Positions 10,761 to 22,852 of a DNA stretch of 64,000 nt are shown here, one piece after another. The notes under the pieces are model-generated. The model was not told the origin of the DNA, ran no database searches, and worked only from the letters and a program-made list of their open reading frames with translations. Positions within the stretch are counted from its first letter, which is position 1; the number at the start of each line of letters is the position of its first letter. Origin of the DNA: Benincasa hispida (taxonomy: Eukaryota; Streptophyta; Magnoliopsida; Cucurbitales; Cucurbitaceae); the NCBI RefSeq assembly GCF_009727055.1, contig NC_052354.1:53366960-53430959 (forward strand), given 5' to 3'. The position numbers and the translations under genes were made by a program.

Positions 10761-12300
10761 ATCTCCCACTTGTCCTAAAGCGAGTGGAATGTACAGTATC
10801 AAATACAATACAATAAACTAGGGCATACAATATACCCAATAAAATCTCCCACCTGCCCTAGATTAGATGAATCATATCCAGTAGACCCAGACTTTCTATG
10901 TGGCCCTAAAAAACCTTAGTCCTGAGAGCGTTTGTAAATGGATCGACAACATTGTGCTTCGAGGCGATCTTTTGATGATCACATCTCCTTGTTGCACAAT
11001 CTCTTTGATAAGATGATATTTGCGCTCAATTTGTTTGTCTCTTCTATGACTCCTAGGTTCCTTAGAATTTGCCACAACACCACTATTATCACAATAAAAT
11101 GTGATGGGCAAATGCATATTGGGAACGAATTCCAAATCAATAAGGAACTTCTTTAGCCAGACAGCTTCACAAGCAGCTACATATTCCGCCTCTGTAATGG
11201 AATCCATAATACATCCTTACTTAATGTTATGTCATACTATAGCCCCTGCATTCAGAGTAAACACTGATTCGGATGTGGATTTACTAGAATCTTTATCAAT
11301 CTGAAAATCAGAGTCAGTGTATCATGTAAGGATCAAATCCTTAGCTCCAGACACAAGCATATAGTCTCTCGTTCTATGTAGATATTTAAGGATTGTTTTG
11401 ACGGCTGTCCAGTGATCTAATCCTGGATTGGATTGATATCTACTAATAATCCCTATTGCATAGCAAATGTTAGGTTTGATACATAACATTTCATACGTAA
11501 GGCTGCCAACAACCGAAGCATAAGGAACTCGTCTCATTTCCTTAACCTCTTAAGAAGTTTTAGGACATCGTTCCTTAGACAAAAAAATTCCATGCCTGAA
11601 AGGTAATAAATCCTTCTTGAAATTGTGCATAGAATATCAAACAAGTATCTTGTCAATATACGATGCTTAAGACAAGGCCAATTTTTGTTCTTATGACCCT
11701 TGATGATCTGGATCCCTAGAACAAATTCTGCTTCACCAAAATCTTTTATTTGGAAGTGGGCGGCTAGCCATTTCTTTACATTTGTCAGAAATCCTACATC
11801 ATTCCATATGAGTAGGATATCATCCACATACAATACAAGGAAAGATACTTAGTTGTTGATGATTTTCTTGTAAATACAAAGCTTATTAATATTCTGATCA
11901 AAGCCATAAGATTTGATCGTAGTATCAAATTTTATATTCCAAGATCGAGATGCTTGTTTCAGTCCATAAACGGACCAATTAAGCTTACAAATCTTTTGCT
12001 CACCTTTTTAAATAGATCCCTATGGTTGATTCATGTAAAAGGTCTTTTCAAGATTACCATTAAAAAAGGAAGTCTTGATGTCCATTTTTCATATCTCATA
12101 ATCATAATATGTGGCTATAGACGAGAGAATTCAAATAGACTTTAACATGACAACAAGTGAAAAAGTTTCTTCTTAGTCTACTCCCTCAACCTGGGTATAA
12201 CCCTTTGCCACTAGTCTAGCTTTAAAGATTTGTACCTTTCCATCCACACCCCTTTTTCTCTTGTAAATTCACTTGCAACCTATAGGTTTTACCCCATCAG
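10760..12300 (-). pseudogene. Copia RT-RNase H fragment (unit A)
   Basis: On the minus strand from about 12300 to 10896: RT text with Q-P-x-G, then LYVDDILLI (about 11838-11812), F-V-L-G-I-Q-I, and A-S-V-V-G-S-L-T-Y-E-M-L-C (11518-11480). RNase H text follows with TEAEYVAACEAVWLKKFLID (11195-11137), F-Y-C-D-N-S-G, and R-K-Y-H-L-I-K-E-I-V. The YVDD polymerase motif is kept here. A stop precedes it and frameshifts interrupt the frame several times. Below 10896 lies a polypurine tract (AAGTGGGAGAT on the minus strand, about 10764-10774) abutting an LTR start at 10760. Confidence 0.85.
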
Positions 12301-12390
12301 GTTGATCCACCCACTCTGAGATAGAATTGAAGTACATTGACTCTATTTATTGATTCATGGCTTTAATCCATTCATCCTTGTCAATATCTT

Positions 12391-15354
12391 CTCCATATAA
12401 ATATTTCCTTATAGTTCATTTAGTGTAAGAGGATTTTTTTCCACAAAAACCTAGCCTTCAAGCCTCTACCTTCTCTCTAATTTCTCTTTAGAAATTCTCT
12501 ACCATTTTCCTCCTAAAAAATTCTTGGAGACCATTTTTCCAAGGTCTTTGGAGCCATAGAGAATAACAAGGTAACTTTTTTGGTGGTGTCCTTCTTCTTG
12601 GAGAAGTTCAAGATCATTGATAACGGTGGAAGAGGAGAAAGCTAGAGGAATCAACAAAAGTGAATTTTGATTTCTTATTTTCTTCCTCTTTTCTAGCATG
12701 CTTATGTTTTTGTTTGAATGTTTATCCTACAAATGCATGTTTTATTTTACTGTTTTTGTTTCCATAAGAAATGAAGGTATAAATGTAAGCCGTTCTCATG
12801 CTTCCGTAAAAATTTGATTCCTTTATTTACCCCGTCAGGTTGATCTACAAGATCCCGAACCGAACTAAAGTACATAGACTCCAATTCGATATCCATAGCT
12901 TTGATCCATTCATCTTTGTCAACATCCCCCACTGCCTTCTTGTAAGGCAATGAATCCTTAACGTCACCATCAGATATGACAACCAGGGTTTCCATTAAAC
13001 CCATATAACGTATAAGCAGGTTCGCAACCTTCCCACTACGTCGAGGCTCCCTCAACGGTTGAGGTGGATGTGACCTACTTGATGAACCAACATCTACAAC
13101 TCTTGTGAATGTACTTGGCTCTTCAACAACTTTTGTTGAAGTTTTAGTAGTTTCGGCGGAAAGTTTAGTTAACATTATCTTACTGCGTGGTTTATGCTCC
13201 CTTATGTAGTTTTCTTCTAAAAATGTAGCATTTTTCGATACAAGCACTTTATTGTCTTTAGGATCGTAGAAGTAATCACCTCTTGTTCCTTTGGGATAAC
13301 CTACAAATATGCACAATTTTGAACGAGATTCTAACTTCTTAGGATTAGCCTTAAGCACATATGTTGGGCAACCTCATATCGTTAAATGGTGCAAAGTACC
13401 TTTACGACCACTCTATAACTATAAAGGTGTTCTAGTAACACTTTTGGTTGGAACACAGTTCAAAATATAGGGTGCAGTCTATATTGCATAACCTCAAAAC
13501 AAGTCAAGAAAGAAAGCGTAACTCATCATAGATTGAACCATGTTTAACAGGGTTCGATTTCTCTTTTCTGATACATCATTCTGTTGAGGTGTACTAGATG
13601 CTGAGATTTGAGATACAATTTCTTATTTTATCAAATAGTTTTGGAATTTCAAATCCATATCCATATTCTACAATATATAATTTTTTTTTACAAATTACAA
13701 ATTATATGAGATTTAGGATACAAAATCCAACAATCAACCACTTGTTCTAACGCGAGTGGGATGTACAGTATCAAATACAATACAATAAACTAGGGCATAC
13801 AATATACCCAATAAAATCTCCCACCTACCCTAGATTAGATGATTCATATCCCGTAAACCCAGACTTTCTAGGTGGCCCTAAAAAACTTTAGTCTTGAGAG
13901 CGTTTGTAAATGGTTCGACAACATTGTGCTCCGAGGCGATTTTTGTGAAATCACATCTCCTCGTTGCACAATCTCTTTGATGAGATGATATTTGCGCTCA
14001 ATATGTTTGCCTCTTCTATGACTCCTAGGTTGCTTAGAATTTGCCATAACACCACAATTATCACAATAAAATGTGATGGGCAAAGGCATATTGGGAACGA
14101 ATTCCAAATCAATAAGGAACTTCTTTAGCCAGACAGCTTCACAAGCAGCTACATATTCTGCCTCTGTAGTGGAATCCACAATATATCTTTACTTAATGCT
14201 ATGGCATACTATAGCCCTTCCATTCAGAGTGAGCACTGATCCTAATGTGGATTACTAGAATCTTTATCAGTTTGAAAATCAGAGTCAGTGTATCATGTAA
14301 GGATTAAATCCTTAGCTCCAGACACAAGCATATAGTCCCTTGTTCGATGTAGATATTTAAGGATTGTTTTGACGACTGTCCAGTGATCTAATCCTGGATT
14401 GGATTGATATCTACTAATAATCCCTATTGCATAGCAAATGTTAGGTTTGATACATAACATTGAATACGTAAGGCTGCCAACAACTGAAGCATAAGAAACT
14501 CGTCTCATTTCCTTAACCTCTTAAGAAGTTTTAGGACACCGTTCCTTAGACAAAAAAATTCCATGCATGTAAGGTAATAAATCATTCTTGAAATTGTGCA
14601 TAGAATATCAAACAAGTATCTTGTCAATATACGATGCTTAAGACAAGGCCAATTTTTGTTCTTATGATCCTTGATGATCTGGATCCTTAGAACAAATTCT
14701 GCTTCACCAAAATCTTTTATTTGGAAGTGGGCGGCTAGCCATTTCTTTACATTTGTCAAAAATCCTACATCATTCCATATGAGTAGGATATCATCCATAT
14801 ACAACACAAGGAAAGATACTTAGTTATTGTTGATTTTCTTGTAAACACAAAGCTCATCAATATTCTGATCAAAGCTATAAGATTTGATCGTAGTATCAAA
14901 TTTTATATTCCAAGATCGAGATGCTTATTTCAGTCCATAAATGGACCAATTAAGCTTGCAAACCTTTTGCTCTTGACCTTTTCCTTCTGGTTGATTCATG
15001 TAGAAGGTCTTTTCAAGATTACCATTAAAAAAGGAAGTCTTGATGTCCATTTTTCATATCTCATAGTCATAATATGTGGCTATAGACAAGAGAATTCGAA
15101 TAGACTTTAACATGACAACATGTGAAAAAGTTTCTTCATAGTCTACTCCCCAACCTGGGTATAACCCTTTGCCACTAGTTTAGCTTAAAATAATTGTACC
15201 TTTCCATCTACATCCCTTTTTCTTTTGTAAATTCACTTGCAACCTATAGGTTTCACCCCATCAGGTTGATTTACAAACTCTCAGGTAGAATTGAAGTACA
15301 TTGACTCTATTTCTTGATTCATGGCTTTAATCCATTCATCCTTGTCAATATCTT
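12391..15354 (-). repeat. Tandem duplication unit B (2964 bp)
   Basis: This is the second copy of unit A, with the same internal order. Its right end continues without a break into the rest of the polyprotein (integrase, protease and gag), whereas unit A stops at 12390. B therefore holds the original connection, and A was copied from it or from a shared ancestor. The junction shows only a short shared CTT, which suggests a microhomology- or recombination-based duplication. Confidence 0.85.
12747..13732 (-). pseudogene. Copia integrase-linker fragment (unit B)
   Basis: This is the counterpart of 9776-10760. It has SKLCIFVGYPKGTRGDYFYD, a P-R-R-S-G-K-V-A-N-L-L-I-R-Y-M-G-L stretch and D-Q-P-D-G-V near 12840. 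It contains stops in the upstream integrase part (13440-13660). The LTR-start stub (TGTTGGATTTTGTATCC on the minus strand) begins at 13732, as in unit A at 10760. Confidence 0.8.
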
Positions 15355-17510
15355 TCATTACTTGCTTGTCAGACAATGGATCCTTAACCCCATCATCAGA
15401 TATGATGTCTTAGGCTTCTGTTAAACCCATGTAGCAAACAGGTGGGTTCACAACCCTCATACTATATCAAGGAAATCTTAACTCTTGAGATAGATTAGCT
15501 TGACTAGATGAATCGACATCAACAACCTTTGATGTACTAACCTCTTCAATAAACTTTGTTGAAGTCTCAATAGTATTATTAGAAATCTCACTTAAAACTA
15601 TTTTGCTTCATGGTTTGTGGTCCCTCATGTGGTCTTCTTGTAAGAAGGTAACATCTGTTGATACAAACACTTTATTTTCATTTGGATCAAAGAAGTATCC
15701 ACATCTCGTTTCCTTAGGGTAGCCTCCAAATAATGACGTTCTAACTTTTTGAGATTTTTCATAAACACATGAGTTGGACATCCCTAAATCCTGAAGTGGT
15801 GTAAACTACCTTTACTACCTCTCTATAACTTAAATGTTGTTTCAGAAACACTTTATGAGGAAATGTTGTTCAAGATATAAACAACAATCTCCACTGCATA
15901 TCCCCAAAACGAGTCAGAAAGTTGAACATAGCTCATCATAGATCGAACCATGTCTAACAAGGTTCCTCTCATTTCTGATACAGTCATTCTGCTGAGGTGT
16001 GCCAGAGACTGAGAGTTTGAGACATAATTCCATGTTCTACCAAATAGTTTCGAAATCTTAAGTTTATATACTCTCCACCTTGATCAGATCGTAGTGTTTT
16101 TATCTTTTTACCTAACAAGTTTTCAACCATAGTCTTATACTCCTTAAACTTTTCAAGTGCTTCAGACTTGTGTTGCATTAGGTAAAGATACCTGTATCTT
16201 GAAATCATCTTAGAAAGTGATGAAATATTCATACCCTCTTCTTGTTTTTACATTCATCAAACTACAGAGATTTGAATGTATAAGCTCCAAGGTCTCTTTG
16301 GCTCTATAACTTTTTCTAGTAAAAGGGCATTTTGTCATCTCGCCTTTAAGGTATGACTCACATACAGATAAAGAGTTTTCTTCTAAACCATTTAGAAGTC
16401 CACTTTTAACCAATCTCTCAATCTTATTGAGATTAATGTGTCATAATCTTAGATGTCAAAGGTGGGTATTTTCTTTTGGAGAAACTCTTGGTCTTTTAGT
16501 AGTTCTTGTCGTTCTGGACATTTTAGTATTTTGGACAGCCTTTGTAACTAACAATCTTAGTATATATAAGTTGTTTTCTATTTAAGCAAAGCCTATTTCC
16601 ATTCCATTCTTAAAAATAAACATTTTACTTTTTGATAAGGAAAGAGCATACTTCTGTCCAATTAGACGAGGAACAGAGATTAAGTTCCTCCTGATATTAG
16701 AAATTACATAAATGTCATCTAATAACATAAATCGTTTCTTGTTCAAAATAACTTAAGCCTGCCCACGACAATAGCTGTAGTGGCCTCACCAGTGCTGAAT
16801 CAAAGAGTCATCTCTCCAGCTTTCAATTGTCTCCAGGAATTAAATTCCTGATAGGAAGGGAAGAACATACATAATCAGTAGCCTTTGAATCAACTGTCCA
16901 TGCAAAATCATCATTCTCTACTAGGCACGACTCCAAGACAAGTGAATCAGATTTACTGCCATTGGATTTCTTTCTTTTCTGGAGAGTAATGAGATCAGCT
17001 TGAAAACTCTTATTATCAACTCCAAGTTTTTTCTCAGAGGATGAACCTCTTTAATAAACTTCACTAGAGTTAGCAACATTTGACTCCTCTATTAGTCCCT
17101 TGACATTCAGTATGGACTGGAGTTCGATTAGGGAGCTGACATTACTTGTTTCGTCGATATCAACCTCATTTTGCTTGAATTGTAAGGACACTTGCTCAAA
17201 CAATTTTTACATTGATTTCATGATCTGAATTGTAGTGACCATGCTCTCAAATCTTTTGGCTAAGGTATCAGGTATGCTTACCAAAATGTGAACTTACGCC
17301 TTATAATTGGCCTTCGTCCACCTTCCGTATGCATCACGAACACTTTTGTTGCATTAGGGGTTAGAACCGTAGGACATTCCTCAGTATGATGAAGTTAAGT
17401 TCATTAACCATGAAAATAGTTTTAACTGATTCTTTCCAAGTTGTGTAATTAATTTCGGTCACTTTTTTAGCTTTAAGAAGGTTCAGTGTAGTGCTAGTGT
17501 TTTTTACTAA
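13868..17510 (-). pseudogene. Degenerate copia element: gag-protease-integrase-RT-RNase H
   Basis: On the minus strand, from right to left, the parts are as follows. A gag start reads T-E-I-N-Y-T-T-W-K-E-S-V (about 17460-17420). A protease region reads AWTVDSKATDYV (about 16905-16870), with the catalytic D-S-G changed to D-S-K. GAG-pre-integrase and integrase follow (16413-15700), with KTLRSDQGGEYINLRFRNYL. RT has LYMDDILLI (about 14810), where the usual V is M. RNase H has TTEAEYVAACEAVWLKK (14172-14120). Stops and frameshifts occur throughout, so it is inactive. The order is that of Ty1/copia. Its gag lacks a readable CCHC knuckle. Confidence 0.85.
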
Positions 17511-18885
17511 TACAAAACAAATTACTTATATTAAAAACTTATCCAATCAGTTTAGAGAAAGAAATAATGAACCCCAACATCATTTTATTTTTTCATGATG
17601 CTTCAATGGTTAATACAAAAGCCACCGAAGGGTGGTCAGTCGCCCATTCACTGAATAGAGACATTCTCAACCAATCATTACACTAGAATAACTCTTATTC
17701 CTATAATAATAGTCACCATTAATTTGGTCAAGAAATCATTAACTTACTTAACAATTTCTTGTAAGTTTGACTTTCAATTTTAGACCCTAGAATTCTGTTC
17801 CAATGAGCCCACGAAGGGAAAAAATCGATTGGGGCAAAAATTAAAGCAATCCTATCCATTTCTGGAGTTCACCCTGATATTGACCTAATTCATAAACCAT
17901 CGGTAAGGGGACACTTCCAGAGTTCTTTGAGGCCATGAAGAAGGTCTCACGATGCAAACCAATGAAGGAGATCGTAGGACATGTTGACACACATCCTTTT
18001 CCCACTTACTATAAATACTCTCCATTCACCTTCATATTGACCCATGTAAATGCCATCCGAAGAGGGACGCTCCTAGGGCACCTCAAAGCCAAGCATGAGT
18101 CTCACTGTGAACATTGAGGGAGAAACATGAGTGGAAAAATTGATGTATCATATACATCTATTTCTTCCCACTAAGTATTTTAAAACTTAGGGTTCCTTAC
18201 TTAGGTAAATCCGAGTAATTAATTTATCTGAATCCTTGTTAATTTTCTCAATATAACATTTATATTGAATATTTTAACAATATGTGATTTTATTTGTTAA
18301 ACTCTTTCATAAAAAAAAATAATTTATTGCGTGCTTATAAAATACTTGCCTAATTCACTTTCCAGGTCAATTCCCAGGTAGTGGTATTCAATTTCTGTCA
18401 GCTTAAAAACCTCAGTCTAGACAGAACGTTCCTTAGACAAAGCTCCCTTATAGGCAATTATTTTATAAATTTAATCTCTTACAGAATTCATTTTAATCCT
18501 ATTAAAACAAATTAAAAGATTAACCTATTTCTAATCACATTAGAAATACTTTTAACATAAGTCTAAGTGAATTAATTTTAAACCAATTTTGATTTGGACC
18601 TATGTTTGCATGTAATTCTTGATAATAGATTTTAATGTATTTCATTAAACTTATAACCATTGTAAAATAATGAAATTAATAAAACATATATTTTTCATCT
18701 AATGACATTGATAAAATATAACCATTATATTTATCTAAGTAATGTCATGCTTAATGCAAAGTTTACTTTCATCTAATAAAAATAACACTTATAATTATCA
18801 TCTAGAAAATCAACTAAAATATAAAACACTAGATTTTAAAAAACTCTACAAGAAAAAAAAAACTGCTTTTGTATAATTTTGAATA
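17511..18885 (-). mobile_element. Long untranslated leader of the degenerate copia element
   Basis: This non-coding stretch between gag and LTR sequence matches, in reverse, the leader of the plus-strand element at 61690-62690. Examples are ACTATAAATACTCTCCATTC near 18010 against its reverse near 62130, and TTCGGATGG-type modules with TCAATATCAAGGTGAAC. Two related copies of that module lie here, at about 17860-17950 and 18035-18120. No coding signal was seen. Confidence 0.7.
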
Positions 18886-19690
18886 TTCCCTTTTCTTAAT
18901 GACTTCCTCTCCTTTGCACATGAACAAATTCGAACCTCTCAACGAACAAAGAGATCACAACAAGAGTTTCCTCTTTATGCTCTAGGATTCCAAGGAGCTA
19001 GATGTGTGGGCTCTAACAGGGGAACCTTATGATTCCCTATTACTATCCTTACCGAGCTAACATGGGGACTTTATGGACTTACAGATTAAAAGCTCTAATG
19101 ATATGAGATTAATTAATTGAACTCTTCAATTAAATTAATTAATATTCATTAACTACTCGTAACTCCACCAAAGACTGATAGTTACACTCTTCGTACTACA
19201 AATATATTTCTTCGTTCATGGATATAACCAATCAACAGTGAGTCGATCCTTCACAAATTTCTCATAACTACAACTGGGTCAAGTTATCGTTTTATCCCTA
19301 TAGTTACATCTAACTCTTTAAGTACCACCGATTCCTCTAATGAACAAACAGTTTATAGTCCAATTGTAAAATAACACCTCTCGTGCCAGTGAGAGATTGA
19401 GGTCTCATTGTTCAAGACCTATAATCAGCTGTTAAGGGAGCAATTTTTCTACTTTCCTTAAGGTCGAGAAGGGGTAAATTCCTTCTTATGTAGCTGCATT
19501 CCCAGCTCCCCAATCAGAAGAATCCCCAAAATGGTAGGCATATTGAGTCTGCGAAATTGGCCACCCTCATCCATGCAAATAAAAGGACCGCCCTCATAGG
19601 CAGGAGTTCACAACTCACTCAGGATTCAGGTCAAGTCACCTATAATCATCTTGATAAATTGTAAGTCTCTTCTAGTAACGGTGTTATAAA
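18886..19690 (-). mobile_element. LTR fragment (middle part), recurrent family
   Basis: It contains the family's middle series: ACTTTATGGACTTACAG, GACTGATAGTTACACTCTTC, TCCCTATAGTTACATCTAAC, CAGCTCCCCAATCAGA and AAAGGACCGCCCTCATAGGC. It ends abruptly at about 19690, where GGTGTTATAAAGAGA joins GTCTATCGTATAGACTTG, a piece that belongs to a different part of the LTR. The LTR's own 5' end is missing. Confidence 0.75.
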
Positions 19691-21429
19691 GAGAGTCTAT
19701 CGTATAGACTTGCTACTCGATCGTGTAGCAATGAGTAAGTATTATATAGTAAACTCGATACTTGATTGTTTAGGCTGTGAGATACTATTGTTTAGTAAAA
19801 CTCTTTTACTCAATAGTTTTTCTTATTGTGAGACGATACAAAATGAATCATCACTTGATTTGGAAAACTATTTTCCTTTTTATCTCATAATTACCATACA
19901 CTGCAAATAACCTCTCACTCAAGTCGGTTATTGAGAAAAGAATAATTAATTATCACATAATTAATATATTATAAATAAATATAATAACTAACTTATCATA
20001 TTATATTTATAACCTATAGTTTTAATAATGCATCATATGCAACATATAAACCATAGTTCTTTTTCTATTTTATGACATTTAATATAAATCATATTTCTAT
20101 TAATTCCTCCAATCATATAATGTATCAAATACATCATAATAATTATATCTCATATAATTGATTTAATTTAATTATTTCATATATAATCAAATTCCTTTTG
20201 TTAATTTGACCATTTCAAACTAACCCAAAATCTGATTCCCAACTTGAACCCATTGAGCTACCAAGGGGACCTAATGGACCTATAACTCCAACGGTACGTG
20301 AATAATTGACTAAACTCTTTAATCACATTATCCACCATCCGTTAACTATTAGACCCTCTACTAAAGACCGACATCTGCATTCTTTGCACTACAGATATAT
20401 TTCTGTGTCCATTGGATATAATCAATCAACAGTACAATGACCCTTCACAAATCGTTCGTAAGTATAGTTGAGCCAAATTACCGTTTTGCCCCTGTAGTTA
20501 TATTTAACTCCTTAAGTACCACTGATTCCTCTAATGAATAATATGAAGGAACTCTAAATAGAGAACCAATGAGCAGAAGCAGATCATTCCAAACTCCATT
20601 GAGAAAGAACACAAACAATTACAGTCTAGAATAACATATTATGCATAACGAGTAAATTACAACATGCTTCTTTTAAGAACAAATAAGGGATAGAGTATGT
20701 CATACCTTTTGAAGAACTCTTTCTTTAAGTATCCCTTGATCATTCAGCAACACGAAATCAAACGCAACGATCAAAACTCAATCTCAACAAGCAACTGAAT
20801 GAACCTCAACCCTTGAACAGAACTGAACACCACCACAAAGGTTACCTTGGTATTCTCGGTGTGAGAATCAATGAGTTGTGGGCTCTATATAACTTTGGAT
20901 AGAGGAATGGAGGAAGTGAACAATCGAGTATGCGACAGAATAAGGAAGTCTATCATATAGACTTGATACTCGATCGTGTAAAAAAAAAGCCTATCGAATA
21001 GACTTGCTACTTGATCATGTAGCAATGAGTAACTATCGTATAGTAAACTCGATACTTGAGCGTTTAGGCTGTGAAATAATATCATTTAGTAAAACTCTTT
21101 TATTCGATAGTTTTTCTTTTTGTGAGACGATACAAAATGAATCATCATTTGATTTGGAAAACAATTTTCCTTTTTATCTCACAATTACCATAAACCGCAA
21201 ATAACCTCCCACTCAAGTCGCACTACAACAATCTTGGGCTTCAATGTCGGTTGAAAATAGTAGTCTGGGATGTATAATGTCGGTTAAAAAAATGGATCTT
21301 TAATGTCGTTTTTAAACCGACATTGAAGATGGCCTACAATGTCGGTTTAAAACTGACATTAAAGACCTCCCATTATTTTTTTTTTTATTTAATTTTCTAA
21401 AAATTTCATTTCCTTCGTCTTCTCTCAGC

Positions 21430-21900
21430 TCGCACTGCCTAAACTTTACCAAAATTACAAACCCTTGACCAACACTTTACCCAAACAAACTTTCTTCTCT
21501 CTCAGCTGCTCGGCATTGCCTTCAGTTCAGGTTGTCGTCACCGGTGCTCTCAGCTTGGCCGTGCACATCATCGTGGGTTGTCGTCACCGGTATTCATGGG
21601 TTTTCAATTGGTTTTCGTGGGTTCAGTTCGGGTTGTCATCACCCTTCGTCGTCGTGGGCTTCTTCTGGTGGTGGGTCATCATCGTGGGTGTTCTACGGTC
21701 GTTTTCGGTTGGTTTCCGTCAGCGCGTGGGCTTTCTCGGAGTGTTCTTTATTCTCTTCATACATTTTTCATTACTCTCTCAAATCAGAGGTTTGAAAGTT
21801 GTTCTCCTCGCACATTCGTTTTAGATCTATTCATGTTTTACTTGCTTTTTTTCTCTGTTAGATTATGGAAAGATTTTGTCACAATTTGATATTAGTAGTG
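21430..21900 (+). other. CT-rich, low-complexity region in the CACTA element
   Basis: A higher-GC stretch contains GGTTGTCGTCACCGG twice (about 21529 and 21575) and several overlapping open frames rich in Ser, Trp, Val and Phe. No family was recognised. It may be a transduplicated 5' region or an internal repeat. No gene is claimed. Confidence 0.4.
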
Positions 21901-22038
21901 ATGAAGTTACCCATGATGCCAATTACAAAGAAGAGGCTCTTCCTCAACATTTGTGCCTTGCAAAATAAAAGAGAACGTGAAATCCTCATATGAGGTCAGA
22001 GAAAGAATGAAATTCCTATTTATACTTATCTCTGCCAG

Positions 22039-22852
22039 GGTTGTCAATACTGTTTTGGCTCTTAAATCTTATGGTGAGTGGAAACAGGGTGGAGGCTGTG
22101 GAGTCTGGAAATTCAGTGGAAATGTAAAACCCACTACTACTATGTCCGCTACCAAGTCCTTTGCGAGGAAAAATTCAAAGCCATTCACAAATTCCTTGTC
22201 AAGAACCTCCTCTTTGAATGACAAATCTTTCAATTCTTCCAACATCGAATGGAACAAAACGGTTAGTAATGTGGACTTTTCAACCTTGCGTTCTTTACTT
22301 GTTTGTCTCAAGTTTATTTGTTGTAACCTTTTTTAAACTCTGCATTTTTTCTTATCAATTATTCATTGTAGCAGAATAGTTCTCGCACCTCGCTCATTCG
22401 TGCACTTTTGACGGATAAAAGGCCTGAAGAAATCCCAATGGTAATGACTGAATATGTTCTTGCTTTTTGAGTAACTTTGTTTAAGTAGCTTTCTTCATAG
22501 AATGTCTTGATGTGCTTGGTGGTAGCCTTACATCAAGATAAATGGATATTGTTAAAGAATTAAAGGCTTTATTCCACAGATTGTAAGGAGTTATTTGAAC
22601 ATGATTCCTTACCTTGAGAGTATTTCTTAGCTTCTCTACTCCCCCACCCACACACACAAATACTAGGCTATCATCAATGACAATTGTTCCTGCTATTATA
22701 AGAGTATGTGTAGTTGATTGTTCTATTTTGTATAAAATGGACGGTCCACAACTTTTTCTAAATTATGTTCCTCTATCTTCTTGTAGTTTGTGGAATCATT
22801 GCTAAGCAAGCTTGTGGATGAAGTTGAGAGTAACTTTTCCAGCCTTGAACTG
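22039..22852 (+). pseudogene. Captured kinesin-14 (KIN-14, calponin-homology type) exons inside the CACTA
   Basis: Three exon-like blocks with proper splice signals are kept in phase. Block one is 22039-22261 (acceptor TCTGCCAG before it), with VVNTVLALKSYGEWKQGGG, K-S-F-A-R-K-N-S and N-S-L-S-R-T-S-S-L-N-D-K-S. Block two is 22375-22440, reading SLIRALLTDKRPEEIPM and followed by GTAATG. Block three is 22787-22852, reading FVESLLSKLVDEVESNFSSL and followed by GTATGT. These correspond to the end of the calponin-homology domain and the segment after it in plant KIN-14 proteins. The motor domain is absent. Upstream and downstream blocks of the donor were not recognised, so this is a gene fragment, possibly transcribed but not a working kinesin. 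Confidence 0.8.

Larger units (their letters stand above)
9422..12390 (-). repeat. Tandem duplication unit A (2969 bp) of rearranged copia sequence
   Basis: The unit runs from CTCCATATAAATATTTCCTA to GTCAATATCTT and is followed directly by a second copy at 12391. The internal order is the same in both copies: an LTR-end-like stretch (plus orientation, 9422-9840), an integrase-to-RT linker, a stub of LTR start, a polypurine tract, RNase H, and RT. The copies differ by scattered substitutions and small indels. Both carry the same odd join of integrase to LTR start, so that join is older than the duplication. Confidence 0.85.

Noticed and set aside
21465..21889. Three overlapping plus-strand frames of 87-119 aa in the CACTA element
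   Set aside because: All three frames are open because of CT/GT-rich text with an internal repeat. No homology was recognised, so none is called a gene.
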